A stretch of DNA of 64,000 bases, from positions 558,001 to 622,000 of the forward strand of contig NZ_CP108081.1 in NCBI RefSeq assembly GCF_036182465.1. The letters are read 5' to 3'. How positions within the stretch are numbered: position 1 is the stretch's first letter; every line of letters begins with the position of its first letter. The DNA comes from Streptomyces sp. NBC_00258 (GTDB taxonomy: Bacteria; Actinomycetota; Actinomycetes; Streptomycetales; Streptomycetaceae). Positions 56,279-64,000 of this stretch are shown here, in pieces. The notes beneath the pieces are model-generated. The model was not told the DNA's origin, made no database searches, and saw nothing but the letters and a program-made list of their open reading frames with translations. A program made the position numbers and the translations under genes.

Positions 56279-57208
56279 GTGGTCAACACCCAAGCTCCCC
56301 TGGGCGATTCGGTCGTCGTCGACGCCCCAGCCAAGGTCGTCCTCGACCTGATCGCCGACACCGATCCGCTCCACTACCTCTCTCCCGCCATCGTGTACGC
56401 CGAGCGGGACATCACCGGGCCGGCACAGGACTCCGTGACGGTGTGGACCATCACCGAGGACGAGCGGGTGTGGTCCCGCATCCAGCACCGCACCTTCGAC
56501 GCCGACGGCCTGCGGATCGCCTTCGAGGACGCCCCCGAGTCCACCCTGGCCGGGGTGCGCGGCGAGTGGATCCTGCGCGCGGTCTCGGACGACAAGACCG
56601 AGATCGAGCTGAGGCAGGACACCAGCGCGCTCACCGGCTCCGAGGCCGTGGCCCGGGCCGAGAGCGCCCGCTCCGATCTGCTGTCCACGGTGGCGTTCGG
56701 GGCCGGAAACCGGTCGGAGCTCGCGGACCTGGTCGTCGACTTCCGCGATCCGCTGTTCGCCGCGGGGTCCGCGGAGGACGCGTACAAGATCCTTTACGAG
56801 GCCGACCGCTGGCCCGAGCGGCTCGCCCACGTCTCCCGTATCGACATGACGGAGGACATGCCGGGCATCCAGTTCTTCGACATGGACACCACGACGTCCG
56901 ACGGCGCGCCACACACGACGCGCTCGGTGCGGATCTGCTTCCCCCACTCGAAGATCGTCTACAAGCAGATCGGGCTGCCCGCCCTGCTGGACGCGCACAC
57001 CGGGCACTGGCTGTTCACGCCGACCCGCGAGGGGATCATCGTCGAGTCGCGGCATGTCGCCGTCATCAAGCGCTCGATGCTGTCGATCCTCGGGGAGGGC
57101 ACCACGGTCGAGGCCGCCCGCCGCTATCTGCGCCAGGCGTTGAGCACCAACTCCATGACCAATCTGCGGATCGCCAAGGAGTTCGCCGAGGAGCAGGCGC
57201 GTGCGTGA
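56279..57208 (+). CDS. Didomain aromatase/cyclase (309 aa)
   Basis: Two START/polyketide-cyclase domains in tandem: the first begins GDSVVVDAPAKVVLDLIADTDPLHYLSPAIVYAER with a central WILRAVSDDKTEIEL; the second begins YKILYEADRWPERLAHVSRIDMTEDMPGIQFFDMDT and ends WLFTPTREGIIVESRHVAVI. The length matches ActVII/OxyK/MtmQ-type enzymes that close and aromatise the first ring of C-9-reduced polyketides. GTG 56279 follows GGAAGGAA. The stop overlaps the acyl-CoA ligase start by 8 bases. Strong pointer to a reduced type II polyketide. Confidence 0.9.
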   Translation: MVNTQAPLGDSVVVDAPAKVVLDLIADTDPLHYLSPAIVYAERDITGPAQDSVTVWTITEDERVWSRIQHRTFDADGLRIAFEDAPESTLAGVRGEWILRAVSDDKTEIELRQDTSALTGSEAVARAESARSDLLSTVAFGAGNRSELADLVVDFRDPLFAAGSAEDAYKILYEADRWPERLAHVSRIDMTEDMPGIQFFDMDTTTSDGAPHTTRSVRICFPHSKIVYKQIGLPALLDAHTGHWLFTPTREGIIVESRHVAVIKRSMLSILGEGTTVEAARRYLRQALSTNSMTNLRIAKEFAEEQARA

Positions 57209-58688
57209 GCCCGTCGCTCGTCTGGACGACCTGACCCGCCAGGCCTCCGTGGCCGATCCCGACGGTGTTGCCGTTCGCACGGACCGCGGCGACTCGCTGA
57301 CCTTCGCCGAGCTGGAACGCCGGGTGGGCGGCTGCGCGACGCGGATCAGGAGCCTGGCGGGCGGACCCGGCGCGGTCGTCGCGATCACCTCCGTCCTCCA
57401 CCCCGACTTCGCCGTGGCGTACTTCGGGGCCCTGCGCGCGGGCAACGTCGTCGTACCGGTCAATCCCCTCCTGCGCGCGGAGGGCCTGGCCCGGCTCGTC
57501 GCCGCGAGCGGGGCCGGCCTGGTGCTCACCACACCGGAGATCGCGGAGCAGTTGGGCGACGGGGTGCCCGCGCTCGACCTCGGGGACCGGGCGCTGTGGG
57601 ACGCCGAGCCGTCAGCGGACGTACCGGCGGCCGGGCCGGACGACGTCGCCTCCGTACACTTCACCAGCGGCACGACCGGCGCCCCGAAGGGCGTGCGGCA
57701 GACACACCGCAACCTGGCGGTCAACGCGGCGCAGACGGTGCACGCGCACGGTCTGGACAGCAGCTCGGTGACACTCAACCACCTGCCCACCTACCATCCG
57801 ATGCACCTCAACTCGGCGCTGTTCGCCGGCGCCGAGCAGGTCCTGGCCACCGACCCGGACCTGGCCGCGTCCCTGCGGACGGCGAACGAGGCACGTGCCA
57901 CGCGCTACTACAGCCTGCCGATGCGGCTCAGCCGTCTCGCGGTGCGTCCGGACCTGGCGGACCTGCGGCTGGAGACCGTGGAGGCCGTCTTCTCCGGCGG
58001 TTCCGCACTGCCCGTCCCGGCGGCCCGGGCACTCGGTGAACACTTCGGAATTCCGGTGCTCCAGGGGTACGGACTCGCGGAGACCGCGCCGATGACCCAC
58101 TGCGGCAGCCGTACCCGTCCCAAGGAGGGCTCCTGCGGACCGCCGGTGCCCCTCACCGAGTGCCGGATCGTGGATCTCACCACGGGCAAGGCGCTCGGGT
58201 CGGGCGAGCGGGGCGAGATACAGGTGCGCGGCCCACAGTTAATGAAGGGCTACCTGGGTGAACCCGACGGCGCGGCCCTGGACTCCGAGGGGTGGTTCGC
58301 CACCGGTGACGTCGGCCAGGTCGACGAGGACGGCTGTCTCTTCGTCGTCGACCGGCTCAAGGACGTCTTCAAGTGCGACAACTGGCTGGTGTCGCCGCAG
58401 GAGATCGAGCGCGTGCTGCTCGGCCACCCCGACGTCACGGACTGCGCGGTCGTCGACCACCCGGACCGGTTCAGCGGTGGCGTGGCGGCCGCCCTCGTGG
58501 TCACCCGTAGCGGCGAGGGACAGGAGACGCTCGACGCGATCGCCGCGGACGTCAACTCCGGCCTCCCGTACTACCAGCACATCCGGCACATCCGGGCGGT
58601 CGACGAGATCGCCCGTTCCGGCGGCGGCAAGATCCGTCGCCAGGATCTGCGCCGCCTCTTCGACGATCTGATCGCGACCGGCGACTGA
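57201..58688 (+). CDS. Acyl-CoA ligase, ANL superfamily (495 aa)
   Basis: Adenylating enzyme. A3 motif VHFTSGTTGAPKGVRQTHRN, A5 LQGYGLAETAPMTHCG, A7 GWFATGDVGQVDEDGC, A8 VDRLKDVFKCDNWLVSPQEIERVL, and A10 lysine in SGGGKIRRQDL. GTG 57201 overlaps the aromatase stop. Ligases of this kind sit in aureolic-acid and tetracycline clusters (MtmL, OxyH, PokL), either handling the released acyl chain or priming/attaching an aryl acid. Its position beside the aromatase supports a role in core assembly. The substrate cannot be read from the sequence. Confidence 0.9.
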   Translation: MREPVARLDDLTRQASVADPDGVAVRTDRGDSLTFAELERRVGGCATRIRSLAGGPGAVVAITSVLHPDFAVAYFGALRAGNVVVPVNPLLRAEGLARLVAASGAGLVLTTPEIAEQLGDGVPALDLGDRALWDAEPSADVPAAGPDDVASVHFTSGTTGAPKGVRQTHRNLAVNAAQTVHAHGLDSSSVTLNHLPTYHPMHLNSALFAGAEQVLATDPDLAASLRTANEARATRYYSLPMRLSRLAVRPDLADLRLETVEAVFSGGSALPVPAARALGEHFGIPVLQGYGLAETAPMTHCGSRTRPKEGSCGPPVPLTECRIVDLTTGKALGSGERGEIQVRGPQLMKGYLGEPDGAALDSEGWFATGDVGQVDEDGCLFVVDRLKDVFKCDNWLVSPQEIERVLLGHPDVTDCAVVDHPDRFSGGVAAALVVTRSGEGQETLDAIAADVNSGLPYYQHIRHIRAVDEIARSGGGKIRRQDLRRLFDDLIATGD

Positions 58689-58723
58689 TCTCCGCCCGCA
58701 ACGACCCAACGGAGGAGTACGAC

Positions 58724-59008
58724 ATGGTGACCCTGATCAACAAGTTCACGGTGACCGGCGAAGTCGACGCATTCCGCCGCGCCATCGCCGAGGTCAGCGC
58801 CTACATGCAGGCCCAACCGGGCTTCATCAGCCACGAGGTGTACCGCTCACTCAGCAAGCCGAACATCTTCGTGGAGACCGCCCACTGGGACCACGCCGAC
58901 TCGCACAAGAAGGCCGTGCAGAGCGAGGAGTTCCGCAACCGCGTACGCGGTCTGGCGGGCCTGGCCACGCCGGACGCGGATCTCTACAGCGCGGTCGAGA
59001 GCCACTGA
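58724..59008 (+). CDS. ABM-family monooxygenase (94 aa)
   Basis: Small ferredoxin-fold enzyme of the antibiotic biosynthesis monooxygenase family: MVTLINKFTVTGEVDAFRRAI, YMQAQPGFISHEVYRSLSKPNIFVETAHWDHADSHKKAVQSEEF. Members such as TcmH, ActVA-Orf6 and SnoaB oxidise anthrones to quinones without cofactors. ATG 58724 follows GGAGGAG. It is the last gene of the rightward operon and is closed by a strong terminator. A quinone-forming role is likely. Confidence 0.85.
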   Translation: MVTLINKFTVTGEVDAFRRAIAEVSAYMQAQPGFISHEVYRSLSKPNIFVETAHWDHADSHKKAVQSEEFRNRVRGLAGLATPDADLYSAVESH

Positions 59009-59017
59009 CGTCACCAT

Positions 59018-59056
59018 CGAGAGGGGCCCCGAGAGGTTCTCCCGGGGCCCCTCTCG
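59018..59056. terminator. Bidirectional terminator in the cluster
   Basis: A 14-bp GC stem (CGAGAGGGGCCCCG with CGGGGCCCCTCTCG) and an 11-nt loop between two convergent operons. Very stable; likely serves both strands. Confidence 0.9.
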
Positions 59057-59071
59057 ACGTGCCGTTCGGTC

Positions 59072-59524
59072 TCACCCGGGCGCGCTCACCCCGTCCTTGG
59101 TGACACGCCGGCGGCTCACCTTGAGCTCGCCCGCCTCACGGACGAGGACGTCCTCGCACACGCAGCTCATCCTCACCTGCGGGTCGCCTCCCACCACCGT
59201 GCCGATGATGAGCGCGTAACACCGCACGTGCAGCGAACCGTCGGCCGCGGGCTCCACCGCGACCATGCCGTGCCAATGCCGGCGCACCTCGCCCTCGGCC
59301 ACCAGTGCCTCGTGGGTGGAGCGTACGGCCTGGGCGAGCGCGGCGCGTCCGACGACGGGTTCGGGCCGGTGTTCCGGAGCGAACTCCCCGTCCTCTGTGA
59401 AGGTCCGGGCCCACTCGTCCGCCCTGCCGCTGTCGAGGAGTTGCATGTGGCGGGCGTAGAACTGCTGTACTTCGACATAGAGCGCTTCCTGTGCGGGTGC
59501 CGGTTCAAGTGTGGTGTCGGTCAT
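59072..59524 (-). CDS. SnoaL-like / NTF2-fold protein (150 aa)
   Basis: NTF2-fold protein of the SnoaL_4/ring-hydroxylating-beta type: VQQFYARHMQLLDSGRADEWARTFTEDGEFAP, GRAALAQAVRSTHEALVAEGEVRRHWHGMVAVEP, CYALIIGTVVGGDPQVRMSCVCEDVLVREAGELKVSRRRV. Proteins of this fold in polyketide clusters act as cyclases, hydroxylases or helpers for oxygenases. It is the last gene of the leftward operon that starts with the SDR at 63484. No catalytic residue can be singled out. Confidence 0.75.
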   Translation of the reverse strand: MTDTTLEPAPAQEALYVEVQQFYARHMQLLDSGRADEWARTFTEDGEFAPEHRPEPVVGRAALAQAVRSTHEALVAEGEVRRHWHGMVAVEPAADGSLHVRCYALIIGTVVGGDPQVRMSCVCEDVLVREAGELKVSRRRVTKDGVSAPG

Positions 59525-59575
59525 GCGGTCCTGCCTTCTTGATCGGCGTGCTGATGGAGTTCTCGGGAGGAGGTG

Positions 59576-60670
59576 TCAGCCGGGCCTGCACTCCAGCACC
59601 GCCCAGTCGCCGATGGCCGGTTCGCAGTCCAGCTCGAATCCGCCGGCGGTGAGCAGCCCGCGCCACTCGTCGAGGTTGCGCTCGCGGCCGCCCATCACCA
59701 CCAGCATGTCCACGTCCAAGAACTTGGCGGTGTCCCAGGTGTTGCCGGGCGCCACGACCTGCTCGAGGACGAGCAGCCGACCCTCGGAGTCGCCGATCGC
59801 CTCGCGCACACGGCGCAGGATCGCCACGGCCTTCTCGTCGGGCCAGTCGTGCAGCACGGTCTTGAGGACGTACGCGTCGCAGCCGGACGGAACCGGGTCG
59901 GTGAAGAAGTCGCCCCCGACGACCTCGACGCGGTCGGCCACCTCGCGTTCGGCCAGCAGCTCTCCCGCTGTGCCGGTGACCTGGGGACGGTCGAACAGCA
60001 CGCCCCGCATGCCCGGGTTGCGGCGGAGGATTTCGGCGAGGAAGTAGCCACGTCCGCCGCCGACGTCGGCGAGGACCGGGAACCGCGAGAAGTCCACCCG
60101 GTCCAGGTAGAGGCCGCCCAGTCGGCGGCTGATGGTGGTCATAGCGTCGTCAAAGACCCCGCCGGCCTCCGGGTTGCCCTGGAGATACTCCCAGAAGGAC
60201 ATTCCGTTCGCCGCGTCGAAACCGGGACGTCCGGTCCGTGCCGCGTGCAGGATCGACCCGAACGCGCCCCAGAAGAAGCCGGATCCGTCGAGGAGGACGG
60301 CGTCCCGCACCCCGTCGGGCAGATCGGTGCGCAGCCCTTCGGCGAGGGGGGTGAGCGTGAACCGCCGGCCCTCGGTCTCCCGGAACACACCCAGGAGCGC
60401 GGCGCAGCGCAGCATCCGATAGAGCGCCGCCTCGTCGGCGCCGACCGTGTCGGCCAGTTCTCCGACCGTGCGAGGCCCCTTGACCAGTTGGTCCGCGATG
60501 TTTAGTTCGGCCAGCGCGTAGACGACCGCGGAGAACCGCTGGCCGTTGGCGAGGAGCATGAGCCGCTGGCGGAGGGAGATGCCGGGCTGGTCGACGAAGG
60601 AGTACGCCGCCACGGCCGCCTCGGCGCTCTCCCGACGTTCGTCGGTGTGGGCCTGTGTCTCGTGGGTCAT
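59576..60670 (-). CDS. SAM-dependent methyltransferase, plant-OMT type (364 aa)
   Basis: N-terminal dimerisation domain (SLRQRLMLLANGQRFSAVVYALAELNIADQLVKGPRTVGELAD) and a Rossmann catalytic domain with SAM motif LADVGGGRGYFLAEIL, then VEVVGGDFFTDPVPSGCDAYVLKTVLHDWPDE with the catalytic His, and a C-terminal GRERNLDEWRGLLTAGGFEL. This family includes O-methylating enzymes (DnrK, MtmMI) and some C-methylating ones (OxyF/MtmMII-like). ATG 60670 is preceded, 5 bases away, by the stop of the cyclase gene. It methylates the aglycone; O versus C cannot be decided. Confidence 0.9.
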   Translation of the reverse strand: MTHETQAHTDERRESAEAAVAAYSFVDQPGISLRQRLMLLANGQRFSAVVYALAELNIADQLVKGPRTVGELADTVGADEAALYRMLRCAALLGVFRETEGRRFTLTPLAEGLRTDLPDGVRDAVLLDGSGFFWGAFGSILHAARTGRPGFDAANGMSFWEYLQGNPEAGGVFDDAMTTISRRLGGLYLDRVDFSRFPVLADVGGGRGYFLAEILRRNPGMRGVLFDRPQVTGTAGELLAEREVADRVEVVGGDFFTDPVPSGCDAYVLKTVLHDWPDEKAVAILRRVREAIGDSEGRLLVLEQVVAPGNTWDTAKFLDVDMLVVMGGRERNLDEWRGLLTAGGFELDCEPAIGDWAVLECRPG

Positions 60671-60675
60671 GTCCG

Positions 60676-61461
60676 TCAGCCCTCGTTGTCGTCGATGAAA
60701 GCGACCGCCCGGGTCCATCCGGCCCCGGCCCCGGCGATCTTCACGGGGAAGCACGACAGGGTGAAGCCGTGCCGAGGCAGCCGGTCCAGGTTGGCGAGGC
60801 GCTCGATCTGACAGAACTCGCGGTCGCGTCCGGCGAAGTGGGCGGGCCACAGTACGGACCGGTCCTCGGTCCGCTGGTAGCGGCGCAGTATGTCGCCGAA
60901 GGGCGCGTCCAGACTGAAGGCGTCGGTGCCGATGACCTTCACCCCGTAGTCGAGCAGGAGGTGCACGGCGGGTCCGTCGAGACCGGCGAAGTTCGTGAAG
61001 TACTTCTCCGTACCGGCCCACCGGTCCGCCCCCGTGTGCAGCAGCACGATGTCCAACGGCGCGGGCTCGACGCCGGTGCGGTCCAGTTCCGACCGGATTC
61101 GGTCGGCGCCGACCACGCCGGGTTCCGCGTCCGTGAGGTCGAGGACGACGGCGGGGCGGTGGAACCACTCCAGAGGGAGTTCGTCGATGGTGCGCGGCGG
61201 TCCCTCGCGGTAGGAGGCGCGGGTGCCGTAGTGAGCGGGCGCGTCGATGTGCGTGCCGGTGTGGGTGGTGAGGCGCAGCGTGTCGATCGACAGCAGTTCA
61301 CCGTCGTCGAGGACGCTCGGGTCGAAGTCGATACCGAAGTGCTCGCGCATCTCCGAAGCCATGTGCCGGGCGCCCTCGGCCGGCGTGATCACCTCGTGGG
61401 TCACCGGTTCGGGCTCCCAGCCCTGGGCGTCGACGGGAGACGACAGGTCGACCAGTCTCAT
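60676..61461 (-). CDS. PF04199-type polyketide cyclase (261 aa)
   Basis: Metal-dependent cyclase family shared with kynurenine formamidase. The signature HTGTHIDAPAHYG is complete, and RHMASEMREHFGIDFD, DIVLLHTGADRW, IGTDAFSLDAP and FTLSCFPVKIAGAGAGW are in the expected order. In type II pathways this fold forms the second-ring cyclases OxyN, ZhuJ and MtmX. With the didomain aromatase it accounts for ring closure of a reduced decaketide-like chain. ATG 61461 follows the monooxygenase stop by six bases. Confidence 0.85.
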   Translation of the reverse strand: MRLVDLSSPVDAQGWEPEPVTHEVITPAEGARHMASEMREHFGIDFDPSVLDDGELLSIDTLRLTTHTGTHIDAPAHYGTRASYREGPPRTIDELPLEWFHRPAVVLDLTDAEPGVVGADRIRSELDRTGVEPAPLDIVLLHTGADRWAGTEKYFTNFAGLDGPAVHLLLDYGVKVIGTDAFSLDAPFGDILRRYQRTEDRSVLWPAHFAGRDREFCQIERLANLDRLPRHGFTLSCFPVKIAGAGAGWTRAVAFIDDNEG

Positions 61462-61467
61462 CGGCGA

Positions 61468-62691
61468 TCACTCTTTCTGGTTGGCGGTGAAGAGATTGCT
61501 GGCGACGCGGATGCCCGGTGCTCCGAAAGCGATCCGCCGGGTGAACTTGGTACCGATCGGTGTGTGCATGACGACACGGGCGAGCTTGGGGCGCAGGAAG
61601 GTGGCCAGGCTGTCGGCGGAGAGCATCATCCGGCTCTGGACGGCCTGGAACTTCATCACGGCGTTGATGTGCGGCCGGCGGATCTCCTCGAACTCGCCGA
61701 GTCGTGCCGCGCTCGTGTCGCCGTCGTCGACGGCGGCGACCAGGATCGGGTGGAGCAGCGCCGCGTCCTGCACCGCGAGGTTGATGCCCTGGGCACCGAG
61801 CGGGCCGTGGGTGTGCGCGGCGTCACCGATGAGGACGAGTCCGTCGTCGGTCCACCGCTGGGCGGACGCACCGAACACGTCGAGCAACGAGACGTCGGCG
61901 AAACTCCGCAGCGCCTGTTCCACACGGTCCGCGAACTGCGGGGTCGCCGCGGAGATACGTCGGCGCACCTCTTCGATACCGAGCGGCGCGAGCCGCTTCC
62001 ACTCCCCCTTGGGCAGGGTCCAGCCCATCTGGACGGCGCCCGGGTGCGAGTCGTACGCAAGCACGGGGTTGCCGCCCGCGCGGTTCACCATGACCTCGCC
62101 GAGGCGCTCCTCGCCGGGCAGCCGGAACCAGACGACGTCCTGGTCGAAGACGTCCTGGCGGACGTGGTCGATTCCCGCGAGCCGGCGGACCTGCGAGTGC
62201 CGTCCGTCGGCCGCCACCACACAGGCGGCTCGCACGGTGTGTACGAGGTTCTGAGCCTTGGCTCGGACGCCGCGGACCACGCCACCCTCGCGGACCAGTC
62301 CGTTGACCTTTGCCACGTGGTAGCGGAAGCCCGGGAAGTCATGGCACCTGTCGAGGAGTTCGGCGAGCAGGTGGTCCTGCGGCAGGCTGAGCAGGTAGTT
62401 GTGCGGCGGCGGCAGCCTGCGGTAGTCGAAGGACATCAGGACCCGGCCGCGCTCCACGAGCCGGAACCGGTCCAGGACGTGCGCGCCTCGGTCCGTCGCG
62501 CCCTTGAGGACGCCGATCTCGTCGAGCACGGCGAGACCGCCGGGCTGCAGGATCTCGCCGCGGTATTCGCGGCTGAGGGAGGAACTGCGCTCCACAACGG
62601 TGACGCGCACTCCGGATCGCAGCAGCAGGAGAGCAAGGGTCATACCAGCCGGGCCGCCGCCGACCACGCAGACATCTGTCGACTCTTCCAT
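61468..62691 (-). CDS. FAD monooxygenase 3, short form (407 aa)
   Basis: Flavin hydroxylase without the thioredoxin-like C-terminal domain. FAD site DVCVVGGGPAGMTLALLLLRSG; DG-like motif CVVAADGRHSQVRRLAGI; GD motif LVLIGDAAHTHGPLGAQGINLAVQDAALLHPIL. The shorter length places it nearer to UbiH/PHBH-type hydroxylases than to the two long enzymes of the cluster. ATG 62691 follows GGAGACC and starts 13 bases after the SDR stop. Expected to hydroxylate the aromatic core or a ring-A carbon. Confidence 0.9.
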   Translation of the reverse strand: MEESTDVCVVGGGPAGMTLALLLLRSGVRVTVVERSSSLSREYRGEILQPGGLAVLDEIGVLKGATDRGAHVLDRFRLVERGRVLMSFDYRRLPPPHNYLLSLPQDHLLAELLDRCHDFPGFRYHVAKVNGLVREGGVVRGVRAKAQNLVHTVRAACVVAADGRHSQVRRLAGIDHVRQDVFDQDVVWFRLPGEERLGEVMVNRAGGNPVLAYDSHPGAVQMGWTLPKGEWKRLAPLGIEEVRRRISAATPQFADRVEQALRSFADVSLLDVFGASAQRWTDDGLVLIGDAAHTHGPLGAQGINLAVQDAALLHPILVAAVDDGDTSAARLGEFEEIRRPHINAVMKFQAVQSRMMLSADSLATFLRPKLARVVMHTPIGTKFTRRIAFGAPGIRVASNLFTANQKE

Positions 62692-62704
62692 GTCGGTCTC
62701 CTTG

Positions 62705-63484
62705 TCAGGCCAGCAGGCCGAGGCCGCCGTCGGCCGAGACCACATGGCCGGTGATCCACTGGGCTTCGGGCAGGCAGAGCAGCGCCACGGTGTCCGCGAC
62801 GTCCCGGGGGGTCGCGAGCCGCCCCGCGGGGGTGCGCGCACCGATCGCGCGGGCTACCTCCGGGCGCGTGGTCCCCGCTCCCTTGTCGAGCTTGGAGGCG
62901 GAGACCGCGTTGACCGTCACACCACGGTCGGCCAGTTCCACGGCCACGAACCGGACGAGGCTCTCCAGGGCTGCCTTGGCTACGCCCAGGCTGACCAGAT
63001 GGGGAGCCACGCCGCGGGCGACGCTCGCCGACACGACGATGATCCGGCCGCCCTCGGGCATCAGGTCGGAGGCCGGTCCCGCGGACGCTGCGAGCGGCAC
63101 GAGCGCGGTCGCCATGTCGGCGTACACGTCGGTCAGGCGCATGCCGAGTGTCGGCATGGGGTGCGCCGAGGCGACCGAGTGCACGAGGACGTCGAGGTGG
63201 CCGTGCCGCTCGCGCACCTCGCGCATCAACTCGGGCAGGGTCGAGGCACGGCGTGCGTCACCACGTATCGTGACGAGGCTTCCCGGCGTGTCCTGGAGGT
63301 CCGCGAGAAGCATCTCGGCGTCCGGCACCGAGTGGGCGTACGTGGCGATGACGTCGCAGCCCGAAGCGGCGAGCTTCTCGGTGACGGCTCGGCCGACGCC
63401 TCGGGTGCCGCCGATGACAAGGGCGCTCTTGCCCTTGAGACCTGGCAGTGGCTGGACGTCGCTGCTCGTGTGCGGTTTCGACAC
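62705..63484 (-). CDS. FabL-like SDR lacking the catalytic tyrosine (259 aa)
   Basis: SDR with cofactor motif LVIGGTRGVGRAVTEKL and the enoyl-reductase-like block HLVSLGVAKAALESLVRFVAVELADRGVTVNAVSASKLDKG, ending ITGHVVSADGGLGLL. In FabL-type enoyl reductases the Lys is preceded seven residues earlier by Tyr; here that place is Leu, and no Tyr occurs in the classical YxxxK place either. It may reduce by a different mechanism or act non-catalytically. GTG 63484 follows GAGGGGAA. First gene of the leftward operon. Confidence 0.8.
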   Translation of the reverse strand: MSKPHTSSDVQPLPGLKGKSALVIGGTRGVGRAVTEKLAASGCDVIATYAHSVPDAEMLLADLQDTPGSLVTIRGDARRASTLPELMREVRERHGHLDVLVHSVASAHPMPTLGMRLTDVYADMATALVPLAASAGPASDLMPEGGRIIVVSASVARGVAPHLVSLGVAKAALESLVRFVAVELADRGVTVNAVSASKLDKGAGTTRPEVARAIGARTPAGRLATPRDVADTVALLCLPEAQWITGHVVSADGGLGLLA

Positions 63485-63741
63485 GGTGCTGTTCCCCTCG
63501 CTGTCCGGGCCGCCGCGGGCCGCTTCCCACACACGGGCCCCCGCGGGTGGGTCAAGTCCCGTCACCGTGCCGCAGGACGGTCGATCGCTGCTGGAGCCGG
63601 GCCGGAGCACCCGGCAAGGCGGTCCCCGGTGCCCGGATTTTCCTCCCGACCGGTGGCGCACAGCCGGACTCCGGCTGTGGGCGGTCCTGGGCCGACGGCG
63701 GCTTCGACCGGCGGTCGAGCTGCGGTCCAGGGGAGTTGACG
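63485..63741. promoter_or_regulatory. Divergent promoter region, right side
   Basis: 257 bases between the leftward SDR operon and the rightward methyltransferase. It is rich in GCCGG/CCGGC repeats but has no perfect palindrome seen by eye. It must hold both promoters. Confidence 0.5.
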
Positions 63742-64000
63742 ATGCTTTCGGTCATGACAGCTCCCGCTCTCGAAGCCGTGACGAACCTCCGCCGACTCGC
63801 CCTCGCCGCCGGCCACGCTGCCGCGCTCCGCGCCGCGGCGCAGCTGGGTGTCGCCGATGCGCTCGGCGAGGAACCCGCCTCCGCCGCCGAACTGGCGCGC
63901 GCGATCAACGCCGAACCGGGCACGCTGGACCGGCTGCTGCGCGCGCTCAGCTCACAGGGCGTCTTCGCCGCCCAGGACGACGGCTACGCGCACACACCGG
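63742..64000 (+). CDS. O-methyltransferase, N-terminal part (runs off the window)
   Basis: ATG 63742 follows GGGGAG by 7 bases. The visible 86 residues form the helical dimerisation domain of plant-type methyltransferases: ALEAVTNLRRLALAAGHAAALRAAAQLGVADALGEEPASAAELARAINAEPGTLDRLLRALSSQGVFAAQDDGY. The SAM-binding domain lies beyond the window. It starts a second rightward operon that probably carries further tailoring or core genes. Confidence 0.85.
   Translation, partial: MLSVMTAPALEAVTNLRRLALAAGHAAALRAAAQLGVADALGEEPASAAELARAINAEPGTLDRLLRALSSQGVFAAQDDGYAHTP

Noticed and set aside
60655..62754. 699-codon plus-strand frame in the polyketide cluster
   Set aside because: Antisense to the cyclase and monooxygenase genes, which have full motifs and proper starts.
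1..64000. tRNA, rRNA or CRISPR
   Set aside because: No cloverleaf with a 3' acceptor, rRNA signature or regularly spaced repeats were found by eye; a tRNAscan/Infernal run would settle it.

Overview
The window is high-GC actinobacterial DNA. Strong third-position GC bias, frequent GTG/TTG starts, ATGA/GTGA gene overlaps, IS families typical of Streptomyces and an aromatic polyketide cluster all point to Streptomyces or a close relative. No rRNA, tRNA or CRISPR array was recognised.

Layout. (1) 1-5.5 kb: three overlapping tyrosine recombinases plus the start of a fourth small gene, a 'recombinase in trio' type element that cuts off a CoiA-like gene. (2) 6.1-20.9 kb: a pile of mobile elements. 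An IS110 remnant joins a decayed group II intron; then follow an IS630 copy, two IS5-type remnants, an ISL3 element split by a complete IS21 element (7-bp target duplication), and an IS256 element split by IS701 (CTAC duplication) and a second IS630 (TA duplication). (3) 21-22.5 kb: a compact operon of a PadR regulator, a RelA/SpoT-type HD hydrolase and a membrane protein, preceded by a 12-bp palindrome. (4) 22.5-27.8 kb: gene debris around a membrane-anchored STAND NTPase with TPR repeats. (5) 27.8-43.8 kb: a secreted polymorphic-toxin locus on the minus strand. An FG-GAP protein (split by an IS5 element), a LamG protein and a 2,326-aa Rhs/YD-repeat protein are followed by an immunity candidate. 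The Rhs protein ends in a Hint domain and a putative ADP-ribosyltransferase toxin. Downstream lies a displaced, start-less second toxin tip (putative deaminase) with its own immunity candidate, linked to the Rhs gene by an exact 35-bp repeat. (6) 43.9-50.3 kb: an orphan DUF6262 gene, IS3, IS5 and ISAs1 pieces, an ImuA-like pseudogene with an internal deletion, and a HEPN-like/DnaJ-C-terminal fusion. (7) 50.3-64 kb: the edge of a type II aromatic polyketide cluster. It has two deoxysugar enzymes, three FAD monooxygenases, two SDRs, a didomain aromatase/cyclase, a PF04199 cyclase, an acyl-CoA ligase, an ABM monooxygenase, a SnoaL-like protein and two methyltransferases. The minimal PKS (KS/CLF/ACP) is not in view and probably lies to the right.

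How the genes fit together. The cluster has the pairing known from tetracycline and aureolic-acid-like pathways: acyl-CoA ligase, didomain aromatase and OxyN/MtmX-type second cyclase. The 3,5-epimerase and 4-ketoreductase indicate an L-configured deoxysugar. The toxin locus reads as one surface/secretion operon whose toxin tip can be swapped by recombination in the Hint-encoding sequence. Many broken genes differ from an intact frame by a single base in a homopolymer, so either real decay or sequencing error must be considered. Where an insertion can be excised with one copy of its target duplication (ISL3, IS256, FG-GAP gene), the arithmetic restores the reading frame exactly.
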